This document shows, piece by piece, positions 27,504 to 35,854 of a stretch of DNA of 64,000 nt (position 1 is its first letter; every line of letters begins with the position of its first letter). The translations under genes and the position numbers were made by a program. Below the pieces are notes generated by a model that was given only the letters and a program-made list of their open reading frames with translations, had not been told where the DNA came from and ran no database searches. Origin of the DNA: Streptomyces sp. PT12 (lineage in GTDB: Bacteria; Actinomycetota; Actinomycetes; Streptomycetales; Streptomycetaceae); the NCBI RefSeq assembly GCF_003311645.1, contig NZ_QEST01000235.1, forward strand, positions 186,001-250,000, given 5' to 3'.

Positions 27504-28691
27504 ATGACCGACACCGAGAACCCACTGGTCCTCACGCCACCCGAGCCCGTCGCCCCGGTCCGCGCCGAGCAGGCGTCCGGGCTGGTGCCGCTGGACGCCG
27601 ACACCCGCGACGAGCTGAGCCGCCGCGCCGCGAGCTATGTGGACTCGCTGTCCGAACTCGACGCGCGCTCACCGGAGTTCTCCTCCCGCGTCGGCGAGGT
27701 CACCTCGCTCGGCTCGGCCGAGATGCGCGCCGCGGCCCAGCAGTCCAACCGCATGCTCGACCGCAGCGTCCGCTCGCTGTCCCGCGGCGCGGGCGGCGAC
27801 GCGGCCGACGCCCAGGCCCGCGTCTCCTCGTCGCTGCTCGACCTGCGCCGCACCGTGGAGGACTTGGACCCGCGCGAGTCGTCGTCGGGCGGCGTGCGCA
27901 GGCTGCTGTCCCGGCTGCCCGGCGGGAACAAGTTCCGCGACCACCTGGCGCGTTACGCCTCGGCCCAGGGCACGCTCCAGAAGATCGTGGCCACCCTGCG
28001 GGCGGGCCAGGACGAGCTGCGCCGCGACAGCGCCACCATGCACACCGAGCGCGCCAGGCTGTGGGACACCATGGGCAAGCTCCAGGAGTACGCCGTCCTC
28101 ACCGAGGCGCTGGACAACGAGCTGCAACGCCGCGTCGAGCACCTGGAGGCCACCGACCCCGACCAGGCGACCGCGCTGCGCGCCGACATCCTCTTCCCGG
28201 TCCGCCAGAAGCACCAGGACCTGCTGACCCAGCTCGCGGTCTGCGCCCAGGGCTACCTCGCCATGGACGTCGTGCGCCGCAACAACGAGGAGCTGATCAA
28301 GGGCGTCGACCGCGCCGCCACCACCACCGTCACCGCGCTGCGCATCGGCATCATGCTCTCCGCCGCCCTGGAGAACCAGCGCAAGGTCGGCGAGCAGGTC
28401 ACCGCCCTGCGCACCACCACCGAGGAACTGGTCCGCGGCAACGCCGAGATGCTGGCCACCCAGAGCGGCGAGATCCAGAAGATGGCCGCGGACCCGGCCG
28501 TGGGCGCCGAGACGCTGCGCGCCGCGTTCCAGCAGATCTACCGCACCCTCGACACCATCGACACCTACAAGGCGCAGGCCACCGAGGCCATGGCGGCCAC
28601 CGCCCGCGCCCTGTCCGACGAGCTGGGCAACGCCGCGGGCCACCTGGAGCGCTCCCGCGCCGCCGACCAGCGCGAAGGGGACCTCGCATGA
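27504..28691 (+). CDS. TelA-family toxic anion resistance protein
   Basis: 395 residues; GAGGGGGAGCC precedes ATG 27504. It is almost wholly alpha-helical with family blocks LRRTVEDLDPRE, YASAQGTLQKIVATLRAGQD, ELRRDSATMHTERARLWDTM, GKLQEYAVLTEALDNELQRR, DILFPVRQKHQDLLTQLAVC and GYLAMDVVRRNNEELIKGVD. TelA/YaaN proteins are cytosolic coiled-coil proteins found with Ter stress genes; the biochemical role is still unclear and tellurite resistance is only a historical label. It overlaps the SBP-VWA gene by ATGA, so the products are made together. Confidence 0.92.
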   Translation: MTDTENPLVLTPPEPVAPVRAEQASGLVPLDADTRDELSRRAASYVDSLSELDARSPEFSSRVGEVTSLGSAEMRAAAQQSNRMLDRSVRSLSRGAGGDAADAQARVSSSLLDLRRTVEDLDPRESSSGGVRRLLSRLPGGNKFRDHLARYASAQGTLQKIVATLRAGQDELRRDSATMHTERARLWDTMGKLQEYAVLTEALDNELQRRVEHLEATDPDQATALRADILFPVRQKHQDLLTQLAVCAQGYLAMDVVRRNNEELIKGVDRAATTTVTALRIGIMLSAALENQRKVGEQVTALRTTTEELVRGNAEMLATQSGEIQKMAADPAVGAETLRAAFQQIYRTLDTIDTYKAQATEAMAATARALSDELGNAAGHLERSRAADQREGDLA

Positions 28692-30322
28692 GAGCGCGCA
28701 CCCGCGTCACCACCCGCGTCACCACCCGCGTCACCGCCCGGATCGCCGCCCTGCTCGGCGCCCTCGCGCTGGCCGCGACGGCCTGCACCGGAGGCTCCGA
28801 CGGCGAGGAGAACGGCGAAGGCGGCGACGGCGTCGCCGCCGCGGAAACGGTCAGGATCCTGGCGGGCAGCGAGCTCGCCGACATGGAGTTCCTGCTGGAG
28901 AGGGCCGCCGACGAGACCGGCGTCCGCGCCGAGATCACCCGCGTCGGCACCCTCGACGCCACCCGCATGGTCGTCTCGGGCCAGGCCGACGGCGCCTATG
29001 ACGCCGTGTGGCTCGCCACCAACGACTATCTGCGGCTGCACCCCGAGGCCGAGCGGCGCATCCTCACCGAGACCTCCATCATGACCTCGCCCGTCGCCCT
29101 CGGCCTGCGCCCAGGGGCCCTCGACCGGCTGGGCTGGCAGCCCGACGAGATCACCTGGTCCCAGGTCCATCAGGCCGCCGCCGCGGGCGACCTGACGTTC
29201 GGCATGACCGACCCGACGCGCTCCAACTCCGGCTACAGCGCGCTGATCTCGGTGACCTCCGCGCTCTCCGGCGCCCAGTCCGCGCTCACCGCGGACGACG
29301 TCGCGGGCAGCGCCGCGCGGCTGCGGGAGCTCTTCGCGGGGCAACGCCTCACCTCGGGCTCGTCGGGCTGGCTCGCCGAGGCGTTCCAGGAGCGCGACGA
29401 CGTGGACGCGTTGATCAACTACGAGTCCGTGCTGCTCAGCCTCGACCGCGCGGGCACCGCCGACGTCGAGGTCGTCCGCCCGCTCGACGGCGTCGTCACC
29501 GCCCGCTACCCGCTCACCACCCTCTCCTCCGCCTCGCCCGAGGCCGCCGAGGCGCTGCGCCTCCTCGGCGCGTACCTGCGCGGCGCCGACGCCCAGCACG
29601 CCCTCACCCAGGAGACGCTGCGCCGCCCGGTCTCCGGCGAGGTCGCGCCCGCGGACGCCATCCCCCAGGGGCAGCGCCGCGAGCTGCCCTACCCCGGCTC
29701 GCTCGACGTCGCCGACGGCCTGCTCGACGCCTACGACGGCGAGCTGCGTCGCCCCTCCCGCACGCTCTACGTCCTGGACACCTCGGGCTCGATGGCCGGG
29801 GACCGGCTGGCCGCGCTCCAGGACGCGCTGCGCCGCCTCACCGGCGCTGACAACCCCGCGGGGCAGCGGTTCAGGGACCGCGAGGAGGTGACGCTGATGC
29901 CGTTCAACGACGCGGTCGTCTCCACCGAGACATGGACCGTCGAGGCGGAGGGCCGCGATGACGCCCTGGCGGGGATCCGCTCGGGCGTGGACGCCCTCAC
30001 CGCCGAGGGCGACACCGCCATCTACGCCAGCCTGATGGACGCCTACGAGCTGCTGTCCGCCGAGGGCTCGCGGGACGCGTTCACCTCCATCGTGCTGATG
30101 ACGGACGGCGAGAACCGCGACGACGTCCTCGCCGCCGACTTCCAGACCTTCCACGCGGCGCTGGCCGAGGACCAGCGGCATGTGCCGGTGTTCACCATCC
30201 TGTTCGGCGACTCCGACCGGGCCGAGCTCCAGGGGATCGCCGACCTGACAGGGGGCGAGCTGTTCGACGCGGTCAACGGCTCGCTCGACGACGCCTTCCA
30301 GGAGATCCGTGGCTACCAGTAG
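28688..30322 (+). CDS. Lipoprotein with substrate-binding domain and VWA domain
   Basis: 544 residues. An Arg/Thr-rich start (three RVTT-type units from a 12-bp repeat) leads into IAALLGALALAATAC, a lipobox with Cys at about 36. Residues 50-330 resemble an extracellular solute-binding domain (GAYDAVWLATNDYLRLHPEA, FGMTDPTRSNSGYSALISVT, INYESVLLSL). From about residue 355 a VWA domain begins: LYVLDTSGSMAGDRLAALQD carries MIDAS DxSGS, with GDTAIYASLMDAYELL (Thr) and VLMTDGENRDD (Asp). The combination suggests an outer-surface sensor that binds a ligand and a protein partner. It is coupled to TelA upstream and overlaps the next gene by 14 bases. Confidence 0.88.
   Translation: MRARTRVTTRVTTRVTARIAALLGALALAATACTGGSDGEENGEGGDGVAAAETVRILAGSELADMEFLLERAADETGVRAEITRVGTLDATRMVVSGQADGAYDAVWLATNDYLRLHPEAERRILTETSIMTSPVALGLRPGALDRLGWQPDEITWSQVHQAAAAGDLTFGMTDPTRSNSGYSALISVTSALSGAQSALTADDVAGSAARLRELFAGQRLTSGSSGWLAEAFQERDDVDALINYESVLLSLDRAGTADVEVVRPLDGVVTARYPLTTLSSASPEAAEALRLLGAYLRGADAQHALTQETLRRPVSGEVAPADAIPQGQRRELPYPGSLDVADGLLDAYDGELRRPSRTLYVLDTSGSMAGDRLAALQDALRRLTGADNPAGQRFRDREEVTLMPFNDAVVSTETWTVEAEGRDDALAGIRSGVDALTAEGDTAIYASLMDAYELLSAEGSRDAFTSIVLMTDGENRDDVLAADFQTFHAALAEDQRHVPVFTILFGDSDRAELQGIADLTGGELFDAVNGSLDDAFQEIRGYQ
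28699..28734 (+). repeat. 12-bp tandem repeat at the 5' end of the SBP-VWA gene
   Basis: CACCCGCGTCAC occurs three times perfectly and encodes Thr-Arg-Val-Thr-type units in the positively charged start of the signal peptide. In-frame unit length means copy changes would alter only the n-region charge. Confidence 0.85.
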
Positions 30323-30998
30323 CGGGGGAACGGCCCGGGCGCTGGCCTACCTGGAGTCGCGCAAGAACCTCACGGGCTGCGCGTGCGGCCTAGTCGGCCT
30401 GGCGACGGTGTTCACCGGGCTCGCAGGGGCGTACTGGCCCCTCGTGGTCGCGGGCCTCTACGGCGCGGGCGCGCTGATCGCACCGCCCGAGAGGACCGCG
30501 CCGCCGCCGTTCGCGGGCCCCGCGGGCCCGGGCGCCGAACTGGACGCGATCCGCGGGGACTTCGCCGCCCTGCGCGGCTACATCGCCGACATCGACGTGC
30601 CAGGCGCGGCCACCGCGCCCGCCGCCGAGCTCGACGGGCTGCTCGCCGCCCTCCTCGAACCCGGCTGGGTCGCGGACGAGATCGCCGCCGACCCCGAGGC
30701 CGTCCACATCCTCGGCCGCGCCGTGCGCACCGACATCCCCGAGGCGTTCGACGCCTACCAGCGCACCCGCTGGTGGGCCAGGCTCCAGCCGGGGGCCGAC
30801 CCGCCCGAACGCCACCTCAGGCGGCAACTCGAGCTGCTGAACGGCGAGCTGGCCGTGGTCGCCGCCGCGGTGCACGAGTCGCAGGAACGCCGCCAGCGGA
30901 CCCACACCACCTATCTGGAGTCCAGGACCCCGGGGGAGCCCGCGACCGGCCGTCCCGAGCCGCCCGAACCCCTCACCGGGGGCCCCGCGCCCGGCTGA
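30309..30998 (+). CDS. Membrane protein closing the TelA/SBP-VWA operon
   Basis: 229 residues from GTG 30309, overlapping the SBP-VWA stop by 14 bases. Residues about 20-60 contain two hydrophobic segments (TGCACGLVGLATVFTGLAGA, YWPLVVAGLYGAGALIA). After these comes a soluble helical domain (AELDAIRGDFAALRGYIADI, AAELDGLLAALLEPGW, ILGRAVRTDIPEAFDAYQR) and a Pro-rich tail. I know of no firm function. The position, and cytosolic helices following a membrane hairpin, suggest it anchors TelA or couples the extracytoplasmic sensors to the cytosol. Confidence 0.75.
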   Translation: MATSSGGTARALAYLESRKNLTGCACGLVGLATVFTGLAGAYWPLVVAGLYGAGALIAPPERTAPPPFAGPAGPGAELDAIRGDFAALRGYIADIDVPGAATAPAAELDGLLAALLEPGWVADEIAADPEAVHILGRAVRTDIPEAFDAYQRTRWWARLQPGADPPERHLRRQLELLNGELAVVAAAVHESQERRQRTHTTYLESRTPGEPATGRPEPPEPLTGGPAPG

Positions 30999-31032
30999 TC
31001 CCGGCACCTGGGTGACGGCGTGTCAGTTCCCC

Positions 31033-31044
31033 GATCGCGCGATC
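31033..31044. promoter_or_regulatory. GATCGCGCGATC palindrome upstream of the MFS gene
   Basis: A perfect 12-bp palindrome 66 bases before ATG 31111, next to TCTTACGCT that could serve as a -10-like element. It is a possible repressor site, but no regulator gene is adjacent. Confidence 0.35.
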
Positions 31045-31110
31045 ACGGCGTCTTACGCTGAGCCGGCGCGTCCCGCGACCGGGGCGTTCGGCCACCCCCT
31101 CGGAGGCGAC

Positions 31111-32589
31111 ATGCGGTCCCCCTTCCCCTCGCCGCGAGTCCTGACCGGCGTGCCGCTCGCCGGAAGCTACCCCGCCGCGGTGGCCCTCGTCCTGCTGGCG
31201 CTCTGCCCCTTCCTCGTCCTGACGACGGCCACATCCCTGATGGCGCCCACGCTGATGCGGGACCTCGCGGCCACCCCGTTCGAGCTCCAGGTGGCCGTCG
31301 GCCTCGCCAACGCCGGGTACGCGTTCGGCGCGGTCGCCGCGGCCGACCTCACCCAGCGCTGGCCGAGGCGGCGCGTCTACTTCGTGTGCGAGGTCGGCTT
31401 CGTCGCGGCCACCGTGGTGGCGCTGAGCGCCCAGGGCATCGGCCAGTTCGCCACGGGCCTGATCCTCCAGGGCCTGTGCACCGGCATGCTGCTGGTCGCC
31501 GCGCTGCCGCCGCTGATCACCCGCAGGAACATCCACGAGCTGCCCACCACGGCCATGGTCGTCAGCATCGGCCTCTTCGGCATGGTGACGCTCGGGCCGC
31601 TCGTGGGCGGGCTCATCGGCGACGCGGGCGACTGGCGGCTGCTGTTCGTCGCGCTCACCGTCCTCGCCGCCGTCGGCCTGCTCATCGGCTTCCTGACCTT
31701 CGAGGGCAACGACCCGCTCGCGCCAGGGGCGCGGTTCGACTGGTTCGCGATCCCCCCGGCCCTCGCCGTGACGGCGCTGCCGTTCTTCGGCGTCTCCTGG
31801 CTGACCCGCGGCACATTCGGCAGCCTGGCCTTCCTGCTGCCGGTCATCGTGGGCGTGCTCATCGGCGTCATCCTGATCGTCGGCCAGTACCGCGCCACGA
31901 ACCCCCTGATGCCGGTCAGGCCCATCAGCAACACCCTCCCGGTCACCGGCATCCTCGCCGCGATGGTCACGGGGGCGGCGTTCACCACGCTCACCGAGCT
32001 GACCGCGTCGTATCTGCTCGCCGTCCCGCGCTACAGCCCCGTCAAGGTCGGCTCCCTGCTCACCGCGCAACTCCTCGGGATCCTCGTGGCGTCCTACTGC
32101 TTCCGCCGCCTGGTGCTCACCCGCTGGACGCCTCTCTTCGCGCTCACCGGGCTGCTCAGCGTCGGCGTCGCCGCCCTGATCCTGCTGACGCTCACCCCGG
32201 GCAACGCGTCGGCCATCGTGCCGGTGGCCGCGGTCTTCCTCGGCTTCGGCGCGGGCGCGGGCGTGACCCCGGCGCTCTTCCTCGCGGGCTTCTCGGTGCC
32301 CGCGGTCGCGATCGGCTCGATCTTCGCGCTCGTCGAACTCCTGCGCTCCGAGGCGGCGTTCCTCGTGGGGCCGGTCCTGCTGCACCTCGCGGAGGACGAG
32401 GGCATCGCCGACGGGTTCAAGGTCACCGTGGCCATCGTCATGTACGTCGTCGCGGGGGGCGCGGTGCTTCTCGTCGCCCTCTATGTCACCGGCGGCGCGC
32501 GCCCGCACGCCCCGAAGGTGCAGGAGTGGTTCGGCGGCCGCACCGCCGCCTACCATTCCCCGCCGCTGTTCTCCCGCCTCAAGGGCTGA
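31111..32589 (+). CDS. MFS transporter (14-span, DHA2-like)
   Basis: 492 residues; CGGAGGCGAC precedes ATG 31111. About 14 hydrophobic helices are apparent. The motif-A region is LANAGYAFGAVAAADLTQRW then PRRRVYFVCEVGFVAATVVA. Helix 5 reads FGMVTLGPLVGGLIGDAGDW, close to the antiporter motif C (GxxxGPxxGG) of drug/H+ exporters. Later helices include LLPVIVGVLIGVILIVGQY and FLGFGAGAGVTPALFLAGFS. It should export a small molecule using the proton gradient. There is no linked regulator or biosynthetic gene, so the substrate is open. Confidence 0.87.
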   Translation: MRSPFPSPRVLTGVPLAGSYPAAVALVLLALCPFLVLTTATSLMAPTLMRDLAATPFELQVAVGLANAGYAFGAVAAADLTQRWPRRRVYFVCEVGFVAATVVALSAQGIGQFATGLILQGLCTGMLLVAALPPLITRRNIHELPTTAMVVSIGLFGMVTLGPLVGGLIGDAGDWRLLFVALTVLAAVGLLIGFLTFEGNDPLAPGARFDWFAIPPALAVTALPFFGVSWLTRGTFGSLAFLLPVIVGVLIGVILIVGQYRATNPLMPVRPISNTLPVTGILAAMVTGAAFTTLTELTASYLLAVPRYSPVKVGSLLTAQLLGILVASYCFRRLVLTRWTPLFALTGLLSVGVAALILLTLTPGNASAIVPVAAVFLGFGAGAGVTPALFLAGFSVPAVAIGSIFALVELLRSEAAFLVGPVLLHLAEDEGIADGFKVTVAIVMYVVAGGAVLLVALYVTGGARPHAPKVQEWFGGRTAAYHSPPLFSRLKG

Positions 32590-32603
32590 CGCGGCACCAG
32601 GCT

Positions 32604-32634
32604 CCGGCCGCCGAACGGCGCGCGGGCGGCCCGG
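32604..32634. terminator. Hairpin between convergent MFS and lactonase genes
   Basis: GGCCGCC and GGCGGCC arms separated by 12 bases lie between two convergent stops, without a T-run. The role is inferred from position. Confidence 0.35.
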
Positions 32635-32647
32635 TCCCCGGCGCGGG

Positions 32648-33811
32648 TCAGGGGGCCGTGGCGGCGGGCAGGACGCAGGAGACCCGCGCGAACCCCAGGT
32701 CGCCAACGCCGGGGGAGAGCGCGCCCGTGGCGGGGTCGCGGTCGAGGACGGCGACGGATCCGGTGGTCTGGTTGGCGACATAGAGGCGGATCTCGGCCGC
32801 GTCCATGACCATGTGGCGCGGCCCCGCGCCCCCGCACGGGTGGGTGGCGATCAGCCGGGGGGCGGCCTCGTCGCCGCCCTCGACGGAGAAGACCGCGACG
32901 CTGTCGTGGCCGCGGTTGGAGGCGTAGACGAACCTGCCGTCGGAGGAGACCAGGATCGCGGCGGGGAAGTTGCCCTCGGACGAGGCGTTCTCGGGCAGCG
33001 TCGGAACGGCCGCGCCGGGGGTGAGCGTGCCCGCGTCCGCGTCATAGGCGCACGCGGTCAGCGTCGAGTCGAGCTCGCCCAGGACATAGACGGTGCGGCC
33101 CCCGGGGTGGACAACAAGGTGACGGGGTCCTGACCCCGGCGCCAGCCTCACCTCGGCCTCGGGCGTGAGGCGCCCCGCGGCGGCGTCGAACGCGTAGAGG
33201 TGCACCGAGTCCGTGCCCAGGTCCACGGCGAGCAGCCGCTCCCCGCCCCCCACCGGGACCACCTGGTGGGCGTGCGGGCCCTCCTGCCGGTCGGGGTCGG
33301 GCCCCGAGCCCGCGTGCTCGACGACCTGGAGTACAGCGCCCAGGGCGCCGTCGTCGCCGAGCGCCACCACGCCCACGGTGCCGGAGCCGTAGTTGGCCGT
33401 GAACAGGTGGCCACCCGCCGGGTGCACAGCCAGGTGACATGGGTGCGCGCCGCCGCTCGGCGCGCTGCCGAGCGCCGCGCCGACCGTGCCGTCGTCGGCC
33501 ACGGCGAACGCGGTGACGCGGCCGTCGTCCGTCTCGTTGGCCGCGTACAGCACCGCGGCCCCCGATGACAGCGCGAGGAACGAGGGGTCGGCCGTGGGCA
33601 CCACCCCCTCCAGCGCCAGGGCCCCGCTGGCCTCGTCGGCGCTCGCGACCCCGATGCCATGGGCCGGGTCGCCCCCGCTGTAGGCGCCGAGGTAGAAGCG
33701 GAACGGGTCCACCCGAGCCGGGCTCGCCGCGGCGCCCCCGGCGAGGGGCAGGCCGCCCGCGGTCGCGCCGCTCACGCTGAGCGTCGTGCGGCGTGAGACC
33801 TGTGGGGTCAT
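32648..33811 (-). CDS. Secreted lactonase family beta-propeller (Pgl/YbhE-like)
   Basis: 387 residues; GAGGAGAACTCCCC precedes ATG 33811. The N-terminus has a twin-arginine-like signal (SRRTTLSVSGATAGGLPLAG). The seven-blade pattern is visible: FYLGAYSGGDPAHGIGVASA, PTADPSFLALSSGAAVLYAA, GAHPCHLAVHPAGGHLFTAN, EGPHAHQVVPV, GSGPRHLVVHPGGRTVYVLG, NFPAAILVSSDGRFVYASNR and GGAGPRHMVMDAAEIRLYVA. These match the lactonase PF10282 family, which includes 6-phosphogluconolactonase. Export argues against the cytosolic pentose-phosphate role and for hydrolysis of extracellular lactones. It is monocistronic. Confidence 0.88.
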   Translation of the reverse strand: MTPQVSRRTTLSVSGATAGGLPLAGGAAASPARVDPFRFYLGAYSGGDPAHGIGVASADEASGALALEGVVPTADPSFLALSSGAAVLYAANETDDGRVTAFAVADDGTVGAALGSAPSGGAHPCHLAVHPAGGHLFTANYGSGTVGVVALGDDGALGAVLQVVEHAGSGPDPDRQEGPHAHQVVPVGGGERLLAVDLGTDSVHLYAFDAAAGRLTPEAEVRLAPGSGPRHLVVHPGGRTVYVLGELDSTLTACAYDADAGTLTPGAAVPTLPENASSEGNFPAAILVSSDGRFVYASNRGHDSVAVFSVEGGDEAAPRLIATHPCGGAGPRHMVMDAAEIRLYVANQTTGSVAVLDRDPATGALSPGVGDLGFARVSCVLPAATAP

Positions 33812-34077
33812 GGGGAGTTCTCCTCGTCGAACGGTGGGGGGAGCGGGGCCCGTGGTCCTGCCGGTACAGGATCACCGCCCCGCGCCCCCCGGGGGAAGAG
33901 GCACGGCCGAGTTCCGGACCACGGCCACGAGCTCCCCACATCCCATGTCTCGATCGGCCCTGACGGCCGCCCCACGACAACTGAGGCCCTGATCAGGGGC
34001 GTTGATCCGCCCCTGGACGGGGAGTCGTCCAGAGGACTATAAATTGGTCCTATGTATGCGCGAGAGAGGACCCTCAC
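33812..34077. other. Divergent promoter region of lactonase and SDR
   Basis: About 266 bases between divergent starts. ATAAATTGGTCCTATGTATG at about 34040-34059 is the most AT-rich stretch and probably holds the SDR promoter. No small gene is supported. Confidence 0.4.
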
Positions 34078-34833
34078 GTGAGCGACCAGGAATTCGCCGG
34101 GCTCGCCGCCGTCGTCACCGGCGGCGCCTCGGGCATCGGCCTGGCGGCCGCCACCCTCCTCGCCCGGCGAGGGGCCCGCGTGGCCTGCCTCGACCTGGTG
34201 CCCGAGGTCCCCGAGCCCCTGATCGGCGTCCGCGCCGACGTCGCCGATGACGACGCCGTGCGCGCCGCGGTCGCCGAGGCCGCCGCCGCGCTCGGCGGCC
34301 TCGACATCCTGGTCAACAACGCGGGCATCGGCGCCCAGGGCACCATCGAGGACAACCCCGACGACGAGTGGCGCCGCCTGTGGGAGGTCAACGTCCTCGG
34401 CATGGTCCGCACCACCCGCGCCGCCCTGCCGCATCTGCGGGCCTCCGCGCACGCGGCCATCGTCAACACGTGCTCGATCGCCGCCACCGCGGGGCTGCCC
34501 AACAGGGCGCTCTACTCGGCCACCAAGGGTGCGGTCCTCTCCCTGACGCGCGCGACCGCCGCCGACCTCATCCACGACGGCATCCGTGTCACCTGCGTCA
34601 ACCCCGGCACCGCGGACACCCCGTGGGTGGCCAGGCTGCTCGACACGGCCGACGACCCCGCCGCCGAGCGCGCCGCCCTGGAGGCCCGCCAGCCGACGGG
34701 CCGCCTGGTCAGCGCCGACGAGGTCGCAGGAGCCATCGCCTATCTGGCGAGCCCGCGCTCGGCCGCGACCACAGGCACCGACCTGGCCGTGGACGGCGGC
34801 ATGCAGGGGCTGCGCCTCCGCCCCCGCGCCTGA
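34078..34833 (+). CDS. SDR-family dehydrogenase, possibly sugar-acid or deoxy-sugar-acid type
   Basis: 251 residues from GTG 34078 with GAGAGGA upstream. Signatures: VTGGASGIGLAAATLLARRG (cofactor), GGLDILVNNAG, TCSIAATAGLPNRALYSATK with Ser, Tyr and Lys of the catalytic set, and VNPGTADTPW. The C-terminus IAYLASPRSAATTGTDLAVD then GG is standard. The CLDL following strand 2 (Asp) suggests NAD+ preference. Its overall pattern is reminiscent of 2-keto-3-deoxy-fuconate-type dehydrogenases, but this is a weak inference. The neighbouring PQQ-dehydrogenase relic and ROK regulator also hint at sugar metabolism. Confidence 0.85.
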   Translation: MSDQEFAGLAAVVTGGASGIGLAAATLLARRGARVACLDLVPEVPEPLIGVRADVADDDAVRAAVAEAAAALGGLDILVNNAGIGAQGTIEDNPDDEWRRLWEVNVLGMVRTTRAALPHLRASAHAAIVNTCSIAATAGLPNRALYSATKGAVLSLTRATAADLIHDGIRVTCVNPGTADTPWVARLLDTADDPAAERAALEARQPTGRLVSADEVAGAIAYLASPRSAATTGTDLAVDGGMQGLRLRPRA

Positions 34834-34863
34834 CAGCGCGGGGACGAAAGGCCCCGAGCCGGT

Positions 34864-35800
34864 CAGTCCGCCGGGAACAGCAGCGAGTCCACGTCGAACG
34901 AGCTGTTTCGGGCCGCCCTGAACACCGCGTACAGCCGGTGCGTCCCGGGAGATCCGCCACGGGCACCGGCTGTGTCGACTCGTAGGCGTCCCAGTCACCC
35001 GTGTTGTGCACCGGGGGTGCTGGCCACCAGCTCGCCGTCGGGGGCGCCCCCGCACCCCCGTCGGTGCAGCGGGCGATGACGACGGAGGAGAGGTCGGCGC
35101 CCTCGGGGTGGCCGCCGAGGTCGCCGGTGTCCACCGTGCCCTCGCAGCCCGGGAGGTCGGACGTGGCGTGCTCGTGGTCGTCATGGCCGAGTGCCGGGTT
35201 GACAAGGCCCCGTGAGCAGTCGATCTCGCCGCCCTCCGGGTCGGTGACCGTCACCCGGTAGGGGATCTGGTCACCGAACTCGATGAGCTGCCCGTCCACG
35301 GGGAAGTCGATCTCCACGGTCGGGGCCGAGCCGCCCTTGCCCATCTCGGGGAACTCTTCCGAGACGCCGTAGCCGCACCGGACCTGCGGCGGCTCGACGG
35401 GCGGCAGCTCGGTCAGCTCCGTGTTGTTGGGCGAGGGGTTGGCCGGGGCGGCGCAGTCGAAACTTCTCGCCGACCTCGCCGACCTCGCCGGTGTCCGGGG
35501 CGTAGGGCGCTACGGCTGGTTGTTCCCGTGGCAGAACGGCCAGCCGTAGTTGCCGGGCTCCTTGATGACGTTGTACTCCACCAGGCCATCGGGCCCCCGC
35601 TCGGTCGTCGGGCCGCCCCGGTCGGGGCCGGAGTCGCTGTGCGCTCGGTGCCGGGCGCGAAGAGGTTGCCCTCGGGAAGGGTGTAGCCGCCCTCGTCGGT
35701 GGGCGTGATCCGCAGCGGCTTGCCGCGCAGGTCGCTGGTGTTCCCTGCGGTCAAGGCGTCATGCGCGGGTAATAACGCAGGAAAGTTTCCCACTTCCGTC
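34864..35800 (-). pseudogene. Decayed PQQ-sugar dehydrogenase with PKD and CBM6-like parts
   Basis: Read leftward, three frames supply consecutive pieces of one large secreted protein. The first (from about 35750) reads LRGKPLRITPTDEGGYTLPE then GNLFAPGTERT. A second reads GPDGLVEYNVIKEPGNYGWP then FCHGNN (propeller end), and a third FDCAAPANPSPNNTELTELP. Further pieces read MGKGGSAPTVEIDFPVDGQL, CSRGLVNPALGHDDHEHATS and DLPGCEGTVDTGDLGGHPEG. The last, SSFDVDSLLFPAD then stop, is a CBM6 end. Frames shift near 35640, 35510 and 35030, there is an in-frame stop after the CHGNN segment, and most of the signal, propeller and CBM6 domains are lost. The gene is dead; its divergent ROK regulator remains intact. 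Confidence 0.85.
35780..35790. promoter_or_regulatory. GGAAAGTTTCC operator candidate for the ROK regulator
   Basis: A perfect 11-bp palindrome between the dehydrogenase relic and the ROK gene, 64 bases before ATG 35855. It sits where a divergent operator would be expected and shares the AAAGTTT core with the LacI sites at 20753 and 20877. Confidence 0.5.
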
Positions 35801-35854
35801 CACCGTCAAGCATCTTTCGCCTCTGAGAGGCCAAAGCGTTTCCCTGGAGGTGTC

